39,939 nt of DNA from CAYYNP01 sp964472545 (GCA_964472545.1 CAYYNP010000055.1:1-39939), one strand, 5' to 3'. Positions 16,724 to 25,311 are shown, counted from the first letter of the stretch. Made by a program: numbers and translations. Notes: generated from the sequence alone by a model not told the origin.

Positions 16724-18482
16724 GCGATTTGTCTATCTCTTCGCAAAACACCACCTCGTCCGGAGGTTTCGGGCCAAGGCCGCCCGTGCGCGCCGGGTGC
16801 AGCGGGAAGTCCTGCTTCAGAAGATCGCCCGCAACGCCGACAGCGCTTTCGGCAGGGACCACGGATTCTCTGAAATCCGCACGGTGGAAGACTTCCGCAA
16901 GCGGGTGCCGGTTTCCACCTACGACTACTTCCGGCCCTACGTAGACCGCGTGAAGCGGGGCGAGATCGACGCCATGTTCGGGCCGGGTACGAAAGTCCTC
17001 ATGTTGTCGGTGACCTCCGGAACCACCGGCGCGAGGAAGTACGTCCCGATTACGAACCATTTCTTTCGCGAGTATCGCCGCAGTTGGAACATCTGGGGGT
17101 TGGACGTCTATCGCGATCATCTCGATCTGATCGCCAAAAAGACGCTCCAGTTCAGCAGCGACTGGCAGTCGTCGCGGACCGAGGGCGGGATCGCCTGCGG
17201 CAACGTGAGCGGGCTGGCCGCCGAGACGCGCCCCTTGGTCGCCCGGATCGCCTTCGTGCTGCCGGCCGCGTTGAACAAGATCGAGAGCACCGAACAGAAG
17301 CAGTACGTTGCGCTTCGGCTGACGCTGCCCCGACGCAACGTGGGGATGGTTGTTACGGCCAACCCGCTCACGCTGCTGAACCTCGCGCGGCTCGCCGATA
17401 CGCAGAAGGAGTCGCTGATTCGCGACATCCGCAACGGGAGCCTGTCGCCAGATATCGAAGTTCCCCAGATCGTGCGGGAGAGGCTCCGCCGCCGTTTGCG
17501 CTCGCGCCGCGTTCGGACTGCGCGGCGTTTGGAAGGCATCGTCGAGAAGACCGGCCACCTCTTTCCGCGAGATATCTGGCCCGGGATGTCGGTGCTGTCG
17601 GTCTGGACGGGCGGGGCGATGAGCGGCTATCTGGACGCGGTTCGCGAGTTGTATGGAGAGGTGGCGTTTCGAGACCACGGACTCTCGGCCAGCGAAGGCA
17701 GAATGACCACGCCGTTTGGCGACGGGAATCGGGCCGGTTATCTCGACTACCCCAACCATTTCTTCGAGTTTATCCCCGTCGACGAACACGACAAGCCGAA
17801 CCCCACCGTACTCGAAGCACACGAGTTGACCGTAGGCCACGACTACTACATCCTGCTGACCACCTCCAGCGGCCTGTATCGTTACGACATCCACGACGTG
17901 GTCCGCTGCGTCGATTTCCACGGCGAGTGCCCGCTGCTGGAGTTTCTCAACAAGGGCGCCCATTTCTCCAGCATGGCCGGCGAGAAGCTCAGCGAGTATC
18001 AGGTCGTGCAGGCCGTGGGCCGTGCGTTGGAAGAGGCAGGCGTGAGTGTGGAGCATTTCACGCTGGCCCCCGAGCCCGGCGATCCTGAGGCCGGCGATCC
18101 TGGTTGCTACACGCTCTTGATTGAGGAGCACGTCGCCGTCGGCAACGGCGACGCGCTGGCGGCCAGCGTCGACGAGCAGCTCTCGCGGCTGAACTGTGAG
18201 TACCAGGATCGACTTGCCTCGCGCCGCCTTCGGCCCGTGCAAATCCACCGCGTCGGCCGCGGCACCTGGGACACCTTTCGCCGCCGCCGACTTTCCCAAC
18301 GCGGTGGCAGCGCCGAGCAGTACAAGCACCCGTTTCTCGTCAGCGACGTTCAGTTCGCCGATCGACTGGCGGCAATGTCGTCCGAGAGTTCATCGCCGGG
18401 AGATTCGCCGCCAGGGGAACCCGTAGCCGCATCGATAGCGCGATCGTGTTCCGACAACGCAAAAGGAGAAGGGTCGATCTGA
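16716..18482 (+). CDS. GH3-family acyl-acid amido synthetase
   Basis: 588 residues, length and motifs of the GH3 superfamily: nucleotide motif SVTSGTTGARKYVPIT around 98-113, HGLSASEG near 325, the signature YRYDIHDVVRCVDF near 390, and the closing KYKHP-like QYKHPFL near the end. GH3 enzymes adenylate a carboxylic acid and transfer it to the amine of an amino acid; the best known are plant auxin/jasmonate conjugases, and bacterial members are mostly uncharacterised. ATG 16716 overlaps the PKS stop by 8 bases. Since the PKS has its own thioesterase, GH3 would act on the released acid. A 15-bp in-frame duplication (18078-18107, GDPEAGDPG) and a Ser/Pro-rich tail (about 552-588) are odd. The function on this substrate is inference. 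Confidence 0.9.
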   Translation: MIERFVYLFAKHHLVRRFRAKAARARRVQREVLLQKIARNADSAFGRDHGFSEIRTVEDFRKRVPVSTYDYFRPYVDRVKRGEIDAMFGPGTKVLMLSVTSGTTGARKYVPITNHFFREYRRSWNIWGLDVYRDHLDLIAKKTLQFSSDWQSSRTEGGIACGNVSGLAAETRPLVARIAFVLPAALNKIESTEQKQYVALRLTLPRRNVGMVVTANPLTLLNLARLADTQKESLIRDIRNGSLSPDIEVPQIVRERLRRRLRSRRVRTARRLEGIVEKTGHLFPRDIWPGMSVLSVWTGGAMSGYLDAVRELYGEVAFRDHGLSASEGRMTTPFGDGNRAGYLDYPNHFFEFIPVDEHDKPNPTVLEAHELTVGHDYYILLTTSSGLYRYDIHDVVRCVDFHGECPLLEFLNKGAHFSSMAGEKLSEYQVVQAVGRALEEAGVSVEHFTLAPEPGDPEAGDPGCYTLLIEEHVAVGNGDALAASVDEQLSRLNCEYQDRLASRRLRPVQIHRVGRGTWDTFRRRRLSQRGGSAEQYKHPFLVSDVQFADRLAAMSSESSSPGDSPPGEPVAASIARSCSDNAKGEGSI

Positions 18483-19495
18483 TGACGAACAAGCGAGTGC
18501 TGATCACCGGCGTGACCGGCATGGTCGGTTCCCACGTGGCGAAGCTCCTGCTGAAGGCCGGCTACCAGGTTCGCGGCATGGTGCGATCGTCGAGCAGCCG
18601 CGGCACGCTCGCCAACGCGGGGATCGAGTGGTTCGAGGCCGATCTCTCCGATCCGGCCACTCTGCCGCCGGCGCTGGCCGACGTCGACGGCGTCGTCCAC
18701 ACGGCGGCACACGTCGGCGACTGGGGCCCCGCCGAGCAGTTTCGGGCGATCAACGTGCTTGCGCTGGAGCACATGATTACCGCCGCGCATCGCGAGGGCC
18801 GTCTCGAGCGCTGGATCCAGATCAGTTCGTTGGGCGTCTACCCCGCCCGGCATCACTACGGCACTACCGAAGAAGTCGAACCGGACTTCGGCGGCCTGGA
18901 CGGCTACACCAGGACCAAGGCCGAGGCCGAGGTCGTGCTGAAGCGCCACGCACAGGAGCACGGCTTTCCCGCCGTCATCCTGCGGCCCGGCTTCCTCTAC
19001 GGCCGCGGCGACCGCCACGTCGTCCCCCGACTAATCGAACGACTCGCCGCGGGCAAGATGAAGTTCGTCGGCAGCGGCGAAAAGGTGCTCAACAACACCT
19101 ACGTGGGAAACCTGGCCGACGCAGTCGTACTCGCCATCGAGAAGCAAGAGGCGATCGGCGAGACGTTCAATATCCGGGACCAACGGCTGGTGACCCGCAA
19201 GGAGTTCGTCAATACGATCGCCGACTACATGAAGTGCCCCCATCCCGGCCACGCTCCGGAGCGGCTTGCCCGGGCGGTCGTCGGCCCGATCGAGTGGTTC
19301 GCCCGGCTCCGTGGCGCCACCAAAGCCCCGTTGCTCACCCGCGCGCGGATCAAGTTTCTCACGCTCAACCTCGATTTCTCGATTGCCAAGGCGAAAGCGG
19401 CTCTCGGCTACGAGCCGGGCGTCGATTTCCGCGAAGGGATCCAAGAGACGCTGCAATGGGCCGACGAGGCCGGGCTGATCCCGGGCGCGAGGTAA
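18482..19495 (+). CDS. NAD-dependent epimerase/dehydratase-family (extended SDR) enzyme
   Basis: 337 residues. Rossmann motif TGVTGMVG at 9-16 (GxxGxxG), Tyr142 and Lys146 of the YxxxK pair in GYTRTKAEAE, then ILRPGFLYGRGD typical of extended SDRs related to 3-beta-hydroxysteroid dehydrogenases and OleD-like enzymes. It would oxidise or reduce a hydroxyl/keto group, or epimerise. The ATG shares its A with the GH3 stop (TGATG), with AAAAGGAGAAGGG 12 bases upstream, so translation is coupled. Being inside the operon, a tailoring step on the polyketide-derived product is likely. Confidence 0.9.
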   Translation: MTNKRVLITGVTGMVGSHVAKLLLKAGYQVRGMVRSSSSRGTLANAGIEWFEADLSDPATLPPALADVDGVVHTAAHVGDWGPAEQFRAINVLALEHMITAAHREGRLERWIQISSLGVYPARHHYGTTEEVEPDFGGLDGYTRTKAEAEVVLKRHAQEHGFPAVILRPGFLYGRGDRHVVPRLIERLAAGKMKFVGSGEKVLNNTYVGNLADAVVLAIEKQEAIGETFNIRDQRLVTRKEFVNTIADYMKCPHPGHAPERLARAVVGPIEWFARLRGATKAPLLTRARIKFLTLNLDFSIAKAKAALGYEPGVDFREGIQETLQWADEAGLIPGAR

Positions 19496-19496
19496 G

Positions 19497-20678
19497 ATGA
19501 GAATCGTCGAGTTCACCGCGTACGTCGTCAGCCTGCGGCTTCGCAAGCCGTTTCGGCACGCCTCGCATAGCCGCGTAACGAGCGAGAACGTGTTGGTCAA
19601 CTGTCGCCTGGCCGACGGCACGGAAGGCTGGGGCGAAGGCGTGCCGCGCTCCTACGTCACCGGTGAGACGCCCGAGGGTCTGCTTTCGCAATTGGCGGCG
19701 ACCGACCTGGACGGCCAGTTCGACGCAGATTGTGGGAGTTGGAACGACGTGATCGCGATGTGTTCGCGTTACGAGCCGGGCGGCCTCGACGCCGACCCGC
19801 GCGGATGCCGCGCAAACGCCCATCGCTGCGCGGTGGAACTGAGCGTGCTCGACGCCTTCGGCCGGTTGTTCCAGGAGCCCGTCTCGGCGGTGGCCCACGC
19901 CTTCGACGTCGCACGGCCGGTCATCGAGACTTCGAGTTCGGTGCAATACTCCGGCGCGGTGAGCGTGTCGACGCCGGGCAAGGAGATCGTCGGCGCGCTG
20001 AAGATCCGAGTCTACGGCTTCGCCCATTGCAAGGTGAAAGTCGGCCTCTCGTCGGCGGAAGACCGGGCCCGGATTCGGCGCGTGCGACGTTGGCTGGGAC
20101 GACGTCCGGACATCCGGGTGGACGCCAACGAAGCCTGGGCCCCGGAACGCGTGGTGGACGAAGTCGAGCCGTTGTTGAAGTACCGCATCGGTTGTCTCGA
20201 GCAACCCGTGGCGCATGAGCACGTCGAAACGCTCAAGGCGATTCGGGAGCAATTGCCGGTTGCGGTGATGCTCGACGAATCGTTGACCAGCGTCGCCGAC
20301 GCCGAGGCAGCCATACGAAGCGAGAGCTGCGATCTGTTCAACATTCGCCTCTCGAAATGTGGCGGACTGCTCAATTCGCTGCGTCTGGCCGCGATGGCGC
20401 ATTCGGCCGGGTTGGGATACCAACTCGGCTGCCACCCGGGCGAGTCGGGGATTCTCTCTGCCGCCGGCCGCCATTTCGCCACCTCGGTAGGCGGCATTCG
20501 CTATCTGGAGGGATCGTACGATCGTCACCTGCTTAGGGAACTGTTGACCAACGAGGACATCACCTTCGGCTACGGCGGCCGGGCACCCGCGTTGCACGGA
20601 CCGGGACTCGGAGTCACGGTGAATCGCGACGTCCTCGAGCGTCTGACGCTCCACAAGCAGACCTTCTCGTTGAGGTAA
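19497..20678 (+). CDS. Enolase-superfamily enzyme (muconate cycloisomerase / N-acylamino-acid racemase / dipeptide epimerase subgroup)
   Basis: 393 residues. The capping domain occupies 1-130 and the barrel the rest. The catalytic lysines are Lys179 and Lys181 in CKVKVG, the metal ligands Asp209 (VDANEAW), Glu235 (LEQP) and Asp260 (LDES), and the opposing base Lys287 (LSKCGG). This KxK/D/E/D/K set is that of the MLE subgroup, whose members racemise N-acyl amino acids, epimerise dipeptides, form o-succinylbenzoate or cycloisomerise muconate. One base separates it from the SDR gene and three from the hydrolase. After a GH3 enzyme that makes acyl-amino acids, epimerisation of the amino acid alpha carbon is attractive. 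This is inference; the specificity loops cannot be read by eye. Confidence 0.9.
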   Translation: MRIVEFTAYVVSLRLRKPFRHASHSRVTSENVLVNCRLADGTEGWGEGVPRSYVTGETPEGLLSQLAATDLDGQFDADCGSWNDVIAMCSRYEPGGLDADPRGCRANAHRCAVELSVLDAFGRLFQEPVSAVAHAFDVARPVIETSSSVQYSGAVSVSTPGKEIVGALKIRVYGFAHCKVKVGLSSAEDRARIRRVRRWLGRRPDIRVDANEAWAPERVVDEVEPLLKYRIGCLEQPVAHEHVETLKAIREQLPVAVMLDESLTSVADAEAAIRSESCDLFNIRLSKCGGLLNSLRLAAMAHSAGLGYQLGCHPGESGILSAAGRHFATSVGGIRYLEGSYDRHLLRELLTNEDITFGYGGRAPALHGPGLGVTVNRDVLERLTLHKQTFSLR

Positions 20679-20681
20679 TCC

Positions 20682-21527
20682 ATGCTGAATCCCGCGCCGG
20701 AAATCAAGTTCTTCCAGGCCAGCGACGGCTACACCATGGCTGCCCGCGTGTGGGACGTCGACGAGCCCTTGGCCGAGGTCGTTCTACTGCACGGGATCGT
20801 CAGCCACGGCGGATGGTATCTTGCCGGTTGTGAGCATCTCGCCCGCTCGGGCTTTCGCGTACACTTTCTGGAACGGCGTGGCTCGGGGCTGAACCAGCCC
20901 GAGCGGGGCGACGTCGACCGCTGGCAGACGTGGCCCGCCGACGTCGAAGAATACCTCGGAACGCTGCATGAAGGCAGGGCACGATTGCTGCTGGGAATCA
21001 GTTGGGGCGGCACGCTGGCGGCCGCCGTCGCCCGCAGGAGTCCCGATCTCGTATCGGGGCTGGGGCTGCTTTGTCCGGGACTGTTCTCCGGCAAGGAGGC
21101 CAATGCCGTGCAGCGGGCCGCCGTGCGTCTGCTGTATCGGGCCGGCCTGGGAAAACGGCGCGTCGCCATTCCCCTGAACGATCCTAGACTCTTCACGGAC
21201 TCGAAGACGGGCCAGGCCTACGTGGCGCGGGATCCGCTGGCCCTTTGGAAGATCACCGTCTCGTTCGCCGCCGCCAACCTGGAACTGGTCCGCTTTGCAG
21301 CCGAGAGCCCCGAGGCGATCCACGTGCCGACGTTGCTGATGCTCGCCGGCAAGGACCCGATTACCGACAACCCCAAGACCCGGCGTTTCGTCGAGCGGAT
21401 TGTGCACCAAGACCGCCAGGTCATCGAATACCCGGAGGCTTCACATACGCTTGAATTCGAGCCGGACCCAAGCGGCTACTTCGAGGATCTTGCCGCGTGG
21501 TGTCGGAGGATTGCCGAGAAGCAGTGA
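20682..21527 (+). CDS. Alpha/beta hydrolase
   Basis: 281 residues with the serine-lipase (monoacylglycerol-lipase-like) pattern: LLHGIVSHGGWY oxyanion region, nucleophile Ser107 in GISWGG, Asp225 in LAGKDPIT and His255 in ASHTLEFE. The triad is complete. It is the last gene of the six-gene operon, three bases after the enolase-superfamily gene, and ends 9 bases from the convergent VTT gene. A release, editing or ester-cleaving role for the lipid product is plausible. No signal peptide, so cytoplasmic. Confidence 0.9.
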   Translation: MLNPAPEIKFFQASDGYTMAARVWDVDEPLAEVVLLHGIVSHGGWYLAGCEHLARSGFRVHFLERRGSGLNQPERGDVDRWQTWPADVEEYLGTLHEGRARLLLGISWGGTLAAAVARRSPDLVSGLGLLCPGLFSGKEANAVQRAAVRLLYRAGLGKRRVAIPLNDPRLFTDSKTGQAYVARDPLALWKITVSFAAANLELVRFAAESPEAIHVPTLLMLAGKDPITDNPKTRRFVERIVHQDRQVIEYPEASHTLEFEPDPSGYFEDLAAWCRRIAEKQ

Positions 21528-21536
21528 GACGGCAAA

Positions 21537-22097
21537 TCACGTGAGGCTTATCAGCCCCGCCCCGATTCCGGCCATCACGAGCGAACCCGGAATCATGGCA
21601 ATGGCCGAACACCACACGTAACGCATCGGGCTGACGCCGTAGACCCCGGGCAGCAGAGCCGAAACGTGCCCGCCCAGCCACGGAACCTGTCGCGATCCGA
21701 TAATGAACAACGGATGATCGGCCGGCAACCGCCTTAGCCAGCGTGGCAGGCGTGCCAGCCGCTCGTCGAGCGCGAAATCTCGCCGCGCTTGCCGAGCCAG
21801 CCAGTATTCCGCCAACGCGCCGATCCACCAGCCGATCCAACTCAATCCGGCGCCGGCCCAGAAGCCGTAGAGGGCGCCGTTGGCGATCGTGATCACGTCG
21901 GAGGGAAAGGGCGTCACGGCAACGATCGCATGGACCGGGATCGTCACCAGCGGCGCCACCAGACCGTACCTCTCTCGAAACACCTCCGGGCCCCCCATCG
22001 ACGAAACCCAGATCGCCAGCGCGGTGCCGCCGACGAGGACGAAGAACGTGACCCAGACCGTGGGAAGAGACAACCATCGCCAACAGCGTCGCAGCAT
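21537..22097 (-). CDS. VTT-domain (DedA/TVP38-like) membrane protein
   Basis: 186 residues of a small inner-membrane protein: TM segment at 10-30, then VTIPVHAIVAVTPFPSDVI, GALYGFWAGAGLSWIGWWIGA, and a C-terminal half with FIIGSRQVPWLGGHVSALLPG and the conserved R/G pattern of SNARE-associated/VTT proteins. The domain is linked to lipid scrambling and membrane homeostasis. Convergent with the hydrolase and not part of the PKS operon. AGGG about ten bases before ATG 22097 is a weak ribosome site. Confidence 0.85.
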   Translation of the reverse strand: MLRRCWRWLSLPTVWVTFFVLVGGTALAIWVSSMGGPEVFRERYGLVAPLVTIPVHAIVAVTPFPSDVITIANGALYGFWAGAGLSWIGWWIGALAEYWLARQARRDFALDERLARLPRWLRRLPADHPLFIIGSRQVPWLGGHVSALLPGVYGVSPMRYVWCSAIAMIPGSLVMAGIGAGLISLT

Positions 22098-22561
22098 GCC
22101 AGAGCCCTAGCGTTATCGGTCAGCGGCGCCGTTTGGCGTGTCGGAGCCATCAGAAGCCATGGTAACGTCGGCGAGCGATCGGTTCAACTCGTCGGCCGGG
22201 CTTTCGTCGACACTCGCCTTACCTGCGAGCCATACGGTGAAGGCGGTCCTCGCCTGCTTGACAATCGCCCCGGCACGGGCAAGCAATGGCCCGAGTTGCC
22301 CCAGGGGTGCAGAATGCGCCGGAAGCCTGTGGAGGGTACCCATCGGCCACGTTTAGAGAATATGGCTTTGGAGTTCCGGTAGATTTGCAGCACGGCTCGA
22401 TCAGCAAGAGTGGTTGTTCCGGGCATGCCGTGTGAGCCAGCGGGGGAACCGTCGGCAGGAGACGTTCTTCCGTGACGACTACCGGGCCTACCAGACGTGA
22501 CGTTTGGAGGGCGAAATCGAGATGTCGACTGCCGCGCCGACAATCGTGGGCCGCATGCACT
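22098..22561. other. Gene-poor stretch between VTT gene and glnD
   Basis: 464 bases. Apart from the transposase remnant at 22392-22500 I see nothing: several short frames exist on both strands, but none has a ribosome site or recognisable sequence. Confidence 0.5.
22392..22500 (+). pseudogene. Decayed REP-associated (Y1/IS200-like) transposase N-terminus
   Basis: In one frame 22395-22430 reads ARSARVVVPGMP, and in another frame 22432-22497 reads VSQRGNRRQETFFRDDYRAY. Joined, these give the well-known start of RAYT / Transposase_17 proteins (MARxARVVVPGMPHHVTQRGNRRQ...). The initiator is ACG at 22392 where ATG is expected, a deletion of a few bases at about 22430 shifts frame, and a TGA at 22498 ends it after only about 36 codons. 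The rest of the gene, with the HUH and Tyr motifs, is gone. It lies in the otherwise empty stretch between the VTT gene and glnD. Confidence 0.8.
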
Positions 22562-25183
22562 TCAATCCAGCGACTCAATCACCTCACGTAACCGCCCCCG
22601 AGTCCTTTCTAACCGCGGTTCGTCGTCGATCTTGCCGCCGCGGCGGTCGGTGACGTAGAAGACGTCGACGACTTGGTCGAGATAGGTGCCGATTTTGGCA
22701 CGCCAGACGCTCAGATCGAGTTCGAAAAGCCCTCGGGCGACGGCGTAGGCCAGGCCGGGGCGGTCGACGGCGAATACGTCGAGGATGGTGTGCTGCTTCG
22801 AGGTGCTGTTGTCGATCTTCACGCGGGTTTTCGCGGCCGGCTCGGAAGCGTTGCCGTTGCGGCCGGCTTGCCAAGTGCGGCGAAACGACGGGGGGCCCTC
22901 CTCGGCCGACGTCAACGCCCGGGTCAGCGCCGCTTCGACCTCTTCGAGCCGTTCGGCCGGCGGGGGGCCGGTGAAGTCGGGGTCGAAGACGCAGAAACGA
23001 TCCAAGACCAGCGAATCGGCCATGGTGTTGATCTCCGCCGAGCGGATCTGCAGGCCGGCGGCCGTCAGGGCGCCGGTCAGCTTGTGGAACACGCCGGGCG
23101 TGATCTGCTCGTGGGTGCCGACGGTAAACTGTACGGTTTCCGTTTCCGCCAGGTAGCGTCCCTCGGCCACCACGCGGCCAACTTCCACGCCGCGCAACAG
23201 CCGCAGATCGGCGACGATCTGTTGCGGGCCGGTCGATTCGAGATAGCCGGTCGGCAGGGCGTCGAGTTGCCGCACGAACCAGGGGTCGTCCTGCTGGCGG
23301 CCCAGCGCGTCGCGGATCGCCCGGCGGCATTGGTCGGAAGACTGCGCGGGGCCGTCGGCGCCGTCCATCGTCAGGTGTTGCATCGCCCGGCGGTAGAGAT
23401 CCGTGATGATCTGGTCTTTCCAGGCGTCCCACACGCCCGGCCCGACGGCGCCCAGATCGGCCGCGGTGAGCACGTAGAGCATCCGCAGCAACTCGGGCGA
23501 GCCGACCTCCACGGCAAACTGCAACGCAAGCTGCGGATCGGCCGTGTCGCGGCGGAAGGCAAGGTGGTTCATCAACAGATGGCGATGGACGAGAAACTCG
23601 AGCGTCTCGCGCCGCCGCCGCGAAAGCCCCAGCCGCTGGGCCGCCGCCTCGGCGATCCGGAGCCCAACCTCGCTGTGGTCCTCGTCGTGGCCCTTGCCCA
23701 GGTCGTGGATCAGCAGTGCCAGGTGCAAGAGGTCCTTCTGCTCGATTTGCCGATACGCGCGGCCGAGCGAACCGGTGTCGGCGTTGAGGTCCGTGGCAAA
23801 CTCCACGGCTCTGAGCGAATGCTCGTCGACGGTGTACTTATGATAGCGGTTGAACTGCATCAGTCCGCGGGCGTGGGCGAATTCCGGCAGGAATCTCTCC
23901 AGCACAGCCGTCTCGTGCAGGTCGCGCAGTAGCGGTCCCAGCCGGGCGGGATGTGCCAGCAGTGCCAAGAACCGATGGCACGCTTCCGATGGCAATTCAT
24001 CGGGCAGACGGGCAGCCTCGCGGCGGACGACGTCCCAGGTGGGCGGGGCGATCGGCTTGTCGTAGAGATTGGCCAGGGCCACCAGCCGCATGATCTCGGT
24101 CAAACTGCCGCGCAACGGCTTGAGCCCTTCGCGCGTGGCCATCAATCCGGCGGGGCCCACGCGCACGCCGCCTTCAACCCGGTGACCGAAGGCCGCATTG
24201 ACCAACTCGGACACGCGTCGGCGCGTCAGCGCCTTGGCCACGAACCGCGACACCACGTGGCTTAGCCCACCGGTCAGCCGGAAGTAGTGGCGCATGAACT
24301 CTTCGACCGGCAACATCCCGGCCGCCGGCCGATAACCGAAGACTTCGGCCACACGGAGTTGCTCCTCGCGGCCCAGCACATCGACGGCGCGGCCGGCGTG
24401 GAAGTGCAGTTCGTTGCGCAGCCGCAGCAGAAACTCTTCGGCCGCGTCGACGGCCAGCAAGTCCGGCTCGCTGAGAATCCCCTGCTCCTGCAATTCCGAC
24501 GGCACGTTGGTTCCATATCGCGAGCACCCGATCCAGCGCAGCAGTTGCAGATCGCGGAGCCCGCCGCCGGAACGTTTGACGTTCGGCTCCAAGAGAAAGA
24601 CCGTTTCGCCGTAGCGTGCCCGTTCCTCGCGGCGGGCGCGGTCGATCGCCAGCGTCAACGTGCGGCTTCGCTGGCCAATCTGACGGCGGAAGCGTGCGGT
24701 GAACTGCTCGAACAGCGCCGTATCCCCAGAGAGCAGCCGCGACTCGATCAACGACGTGCAGATCGAAGGGTCCTCGGCCGCCAGGCGGCAGGCCTGCGGC
24801 GGCGTGCGGACGCTGTGGCCGAACACCAACCCGGAGTCGAAGACGTCGCGTACCAATCGCTCGGCCAGCGGAGCCACCTGCTCCGCGACGCCGGGAGCGT
24901 GCAAGATCATCAAATCGACGTCGCTGTACGGGGCCACGTCGCGTCGGCCGTAGCCGCCGTGGGCCACCAGGGCGACTTGAGAGCGGAGCTTCTCGGCGCC
25001 CTCTCCGGCAAGGTCGGCCAGTGCGGCCTCGAACAGGTCCAGCACGACGGCGTCGCGACGATCGGACAACGCCGCACACAACGCCTTGCCCGCACACCCG
25101 GAGACGTGCCGCTGCTTGAGATCCTCCAGAGCGTCGGCCAGGCGTTGCTTGGCCGCCGCGATGCTGGTGTTCGGCGGTGACAT
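22562..25183 (-). CDS. glnD: Bifunctional uridylyltransferase/uridylyl-removing enzyme GlnD
   Basis: 873 residues from ATG 25183; a GTG at 25264 would extend it but falls within a long hairpin. The N-terminal nucleotidyltransferase domain has GGYGRRDVAPYSDVDLMI at 76-93 with Asp88 and Asp90. The central HD domain has LLIHDLGKGHDEDHS (His493, Asp494). Two ACT domains follow: FTVGTHEQITPGVFHKL and the final one starting TILDVFAVDRPGLAYAV. It adds UMP to P-II when glutamine is low and removes it when glutamine is high. It is the last gene after amtB and glnB, the latter being its substrate. Length and motif order are normal. Confidence 0.97.
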   Translation of the reverse strand: MSPPNTSIAAAKQRLADALEDLKQRHVSGCAGKALCAALSDRRDAVVLDLFEAALADLAGEGAEKLRSQVALVAHGGYGRRDVAPYSDVDLMILHAPGVAEQVAPLAERLVRDVFDSGLVFGHSVRTPPQACRLAAEDPSICTSLIESRLLSGDTALFEQFTARFRRQIGQRSRTLTLAIDRARREERARYGETVFLLEPNVKRSGGGLRDLQLLRWIGCSRYGTNVPSELQEQGILSEPDLLAVDAAEEFLLRLRNELHFHAGRAVDVLGREEQLRVAEVFGYRPAAGMLPVEEFMRHYFRLTGGLSHVVSRFVAKALTRRRVSELVNAAFGHRVEGGVRVGPAGLMATREGLKPLRGSLTEIMRLVALANLYDKPIAPPTWDVVRREAARLPDELPSEACHRFLALLAHPARLGPLLRDLHETAVLERFLPEFAHARGLMQFNRYHKYTVDEHSLRAVEFATDLNADTGSLGRAYRQIEQKDLLHLALLIHDLGKGHDEDHSEVGLRIAEAAAQRLGLSRRRRETLEFLVHRHLLMNHLAFRRDTADPQLALQFAVEVGSPELLRMLYVLTAADLGAVGPGVWDAWKDQIITDLYRRAMQHLTMDGADGPAQSSDQCRRAIRDALGRQQDDPWFVRQLDALPTGYLESTGPQQIVADLRLLRGVEVGRVVAEGRYLAETETVQFTVGTHEQITPGVFHKLTGALTAAGLQIRSAEINTMADSLVLDRFCVFDPDFTGPPPAERLEEVEAALTRALTSAEEGPPSFRRTWQAGRNGNASEPAAKTRVKIDNSTSKQHTILDVFAVDRPGLAYAVARGLFELDLSVWRAKIGTYLDQVVDVFYVTDRRGGKIDDEPRLERTRGRLREVIESLD

Positions 25184-25212
25184 CCCTTTGGCAGATTCCT
25201 GAAGAACGGTGA

Positions 25213-25288
25213 GGGTGGCTGGGGCGAAGCGCAGCGGTGCCAAAGACGTGGGCTTCTGGGGCACCGCTGCGCTTTGCCCCAGCCACCC
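25213..25288. repeat. Long hairpin between glnB and glnD
   Basis: Arms of 29 bases (25213-25241 and 25260-25288) match at 28 positions around an 18-base loop. Arms begin GGGTGGCTGGGGC. It starts 24 bases beyond the glnB stop. It lacks a T-run. It could stabilise the glnB end, reduce glnD readthrough, or be a dispersed palindromic element. Confidence 0.9.
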
Positions 25289-25311
25289 CCTGAATTAGCG
25301 TTCGTGAAGCG

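Noticed and set aside
22673..23932. 419-codon plus-strand frame
   Set aside because: Antisense to glnD, no protein-like pattern.
25184..25264. Upstream GTG start for glnD
   Set aside because: It would place the first codons in the loop and arm of a long hairpin, and the extra 27 residues do not match the family N-terminus.
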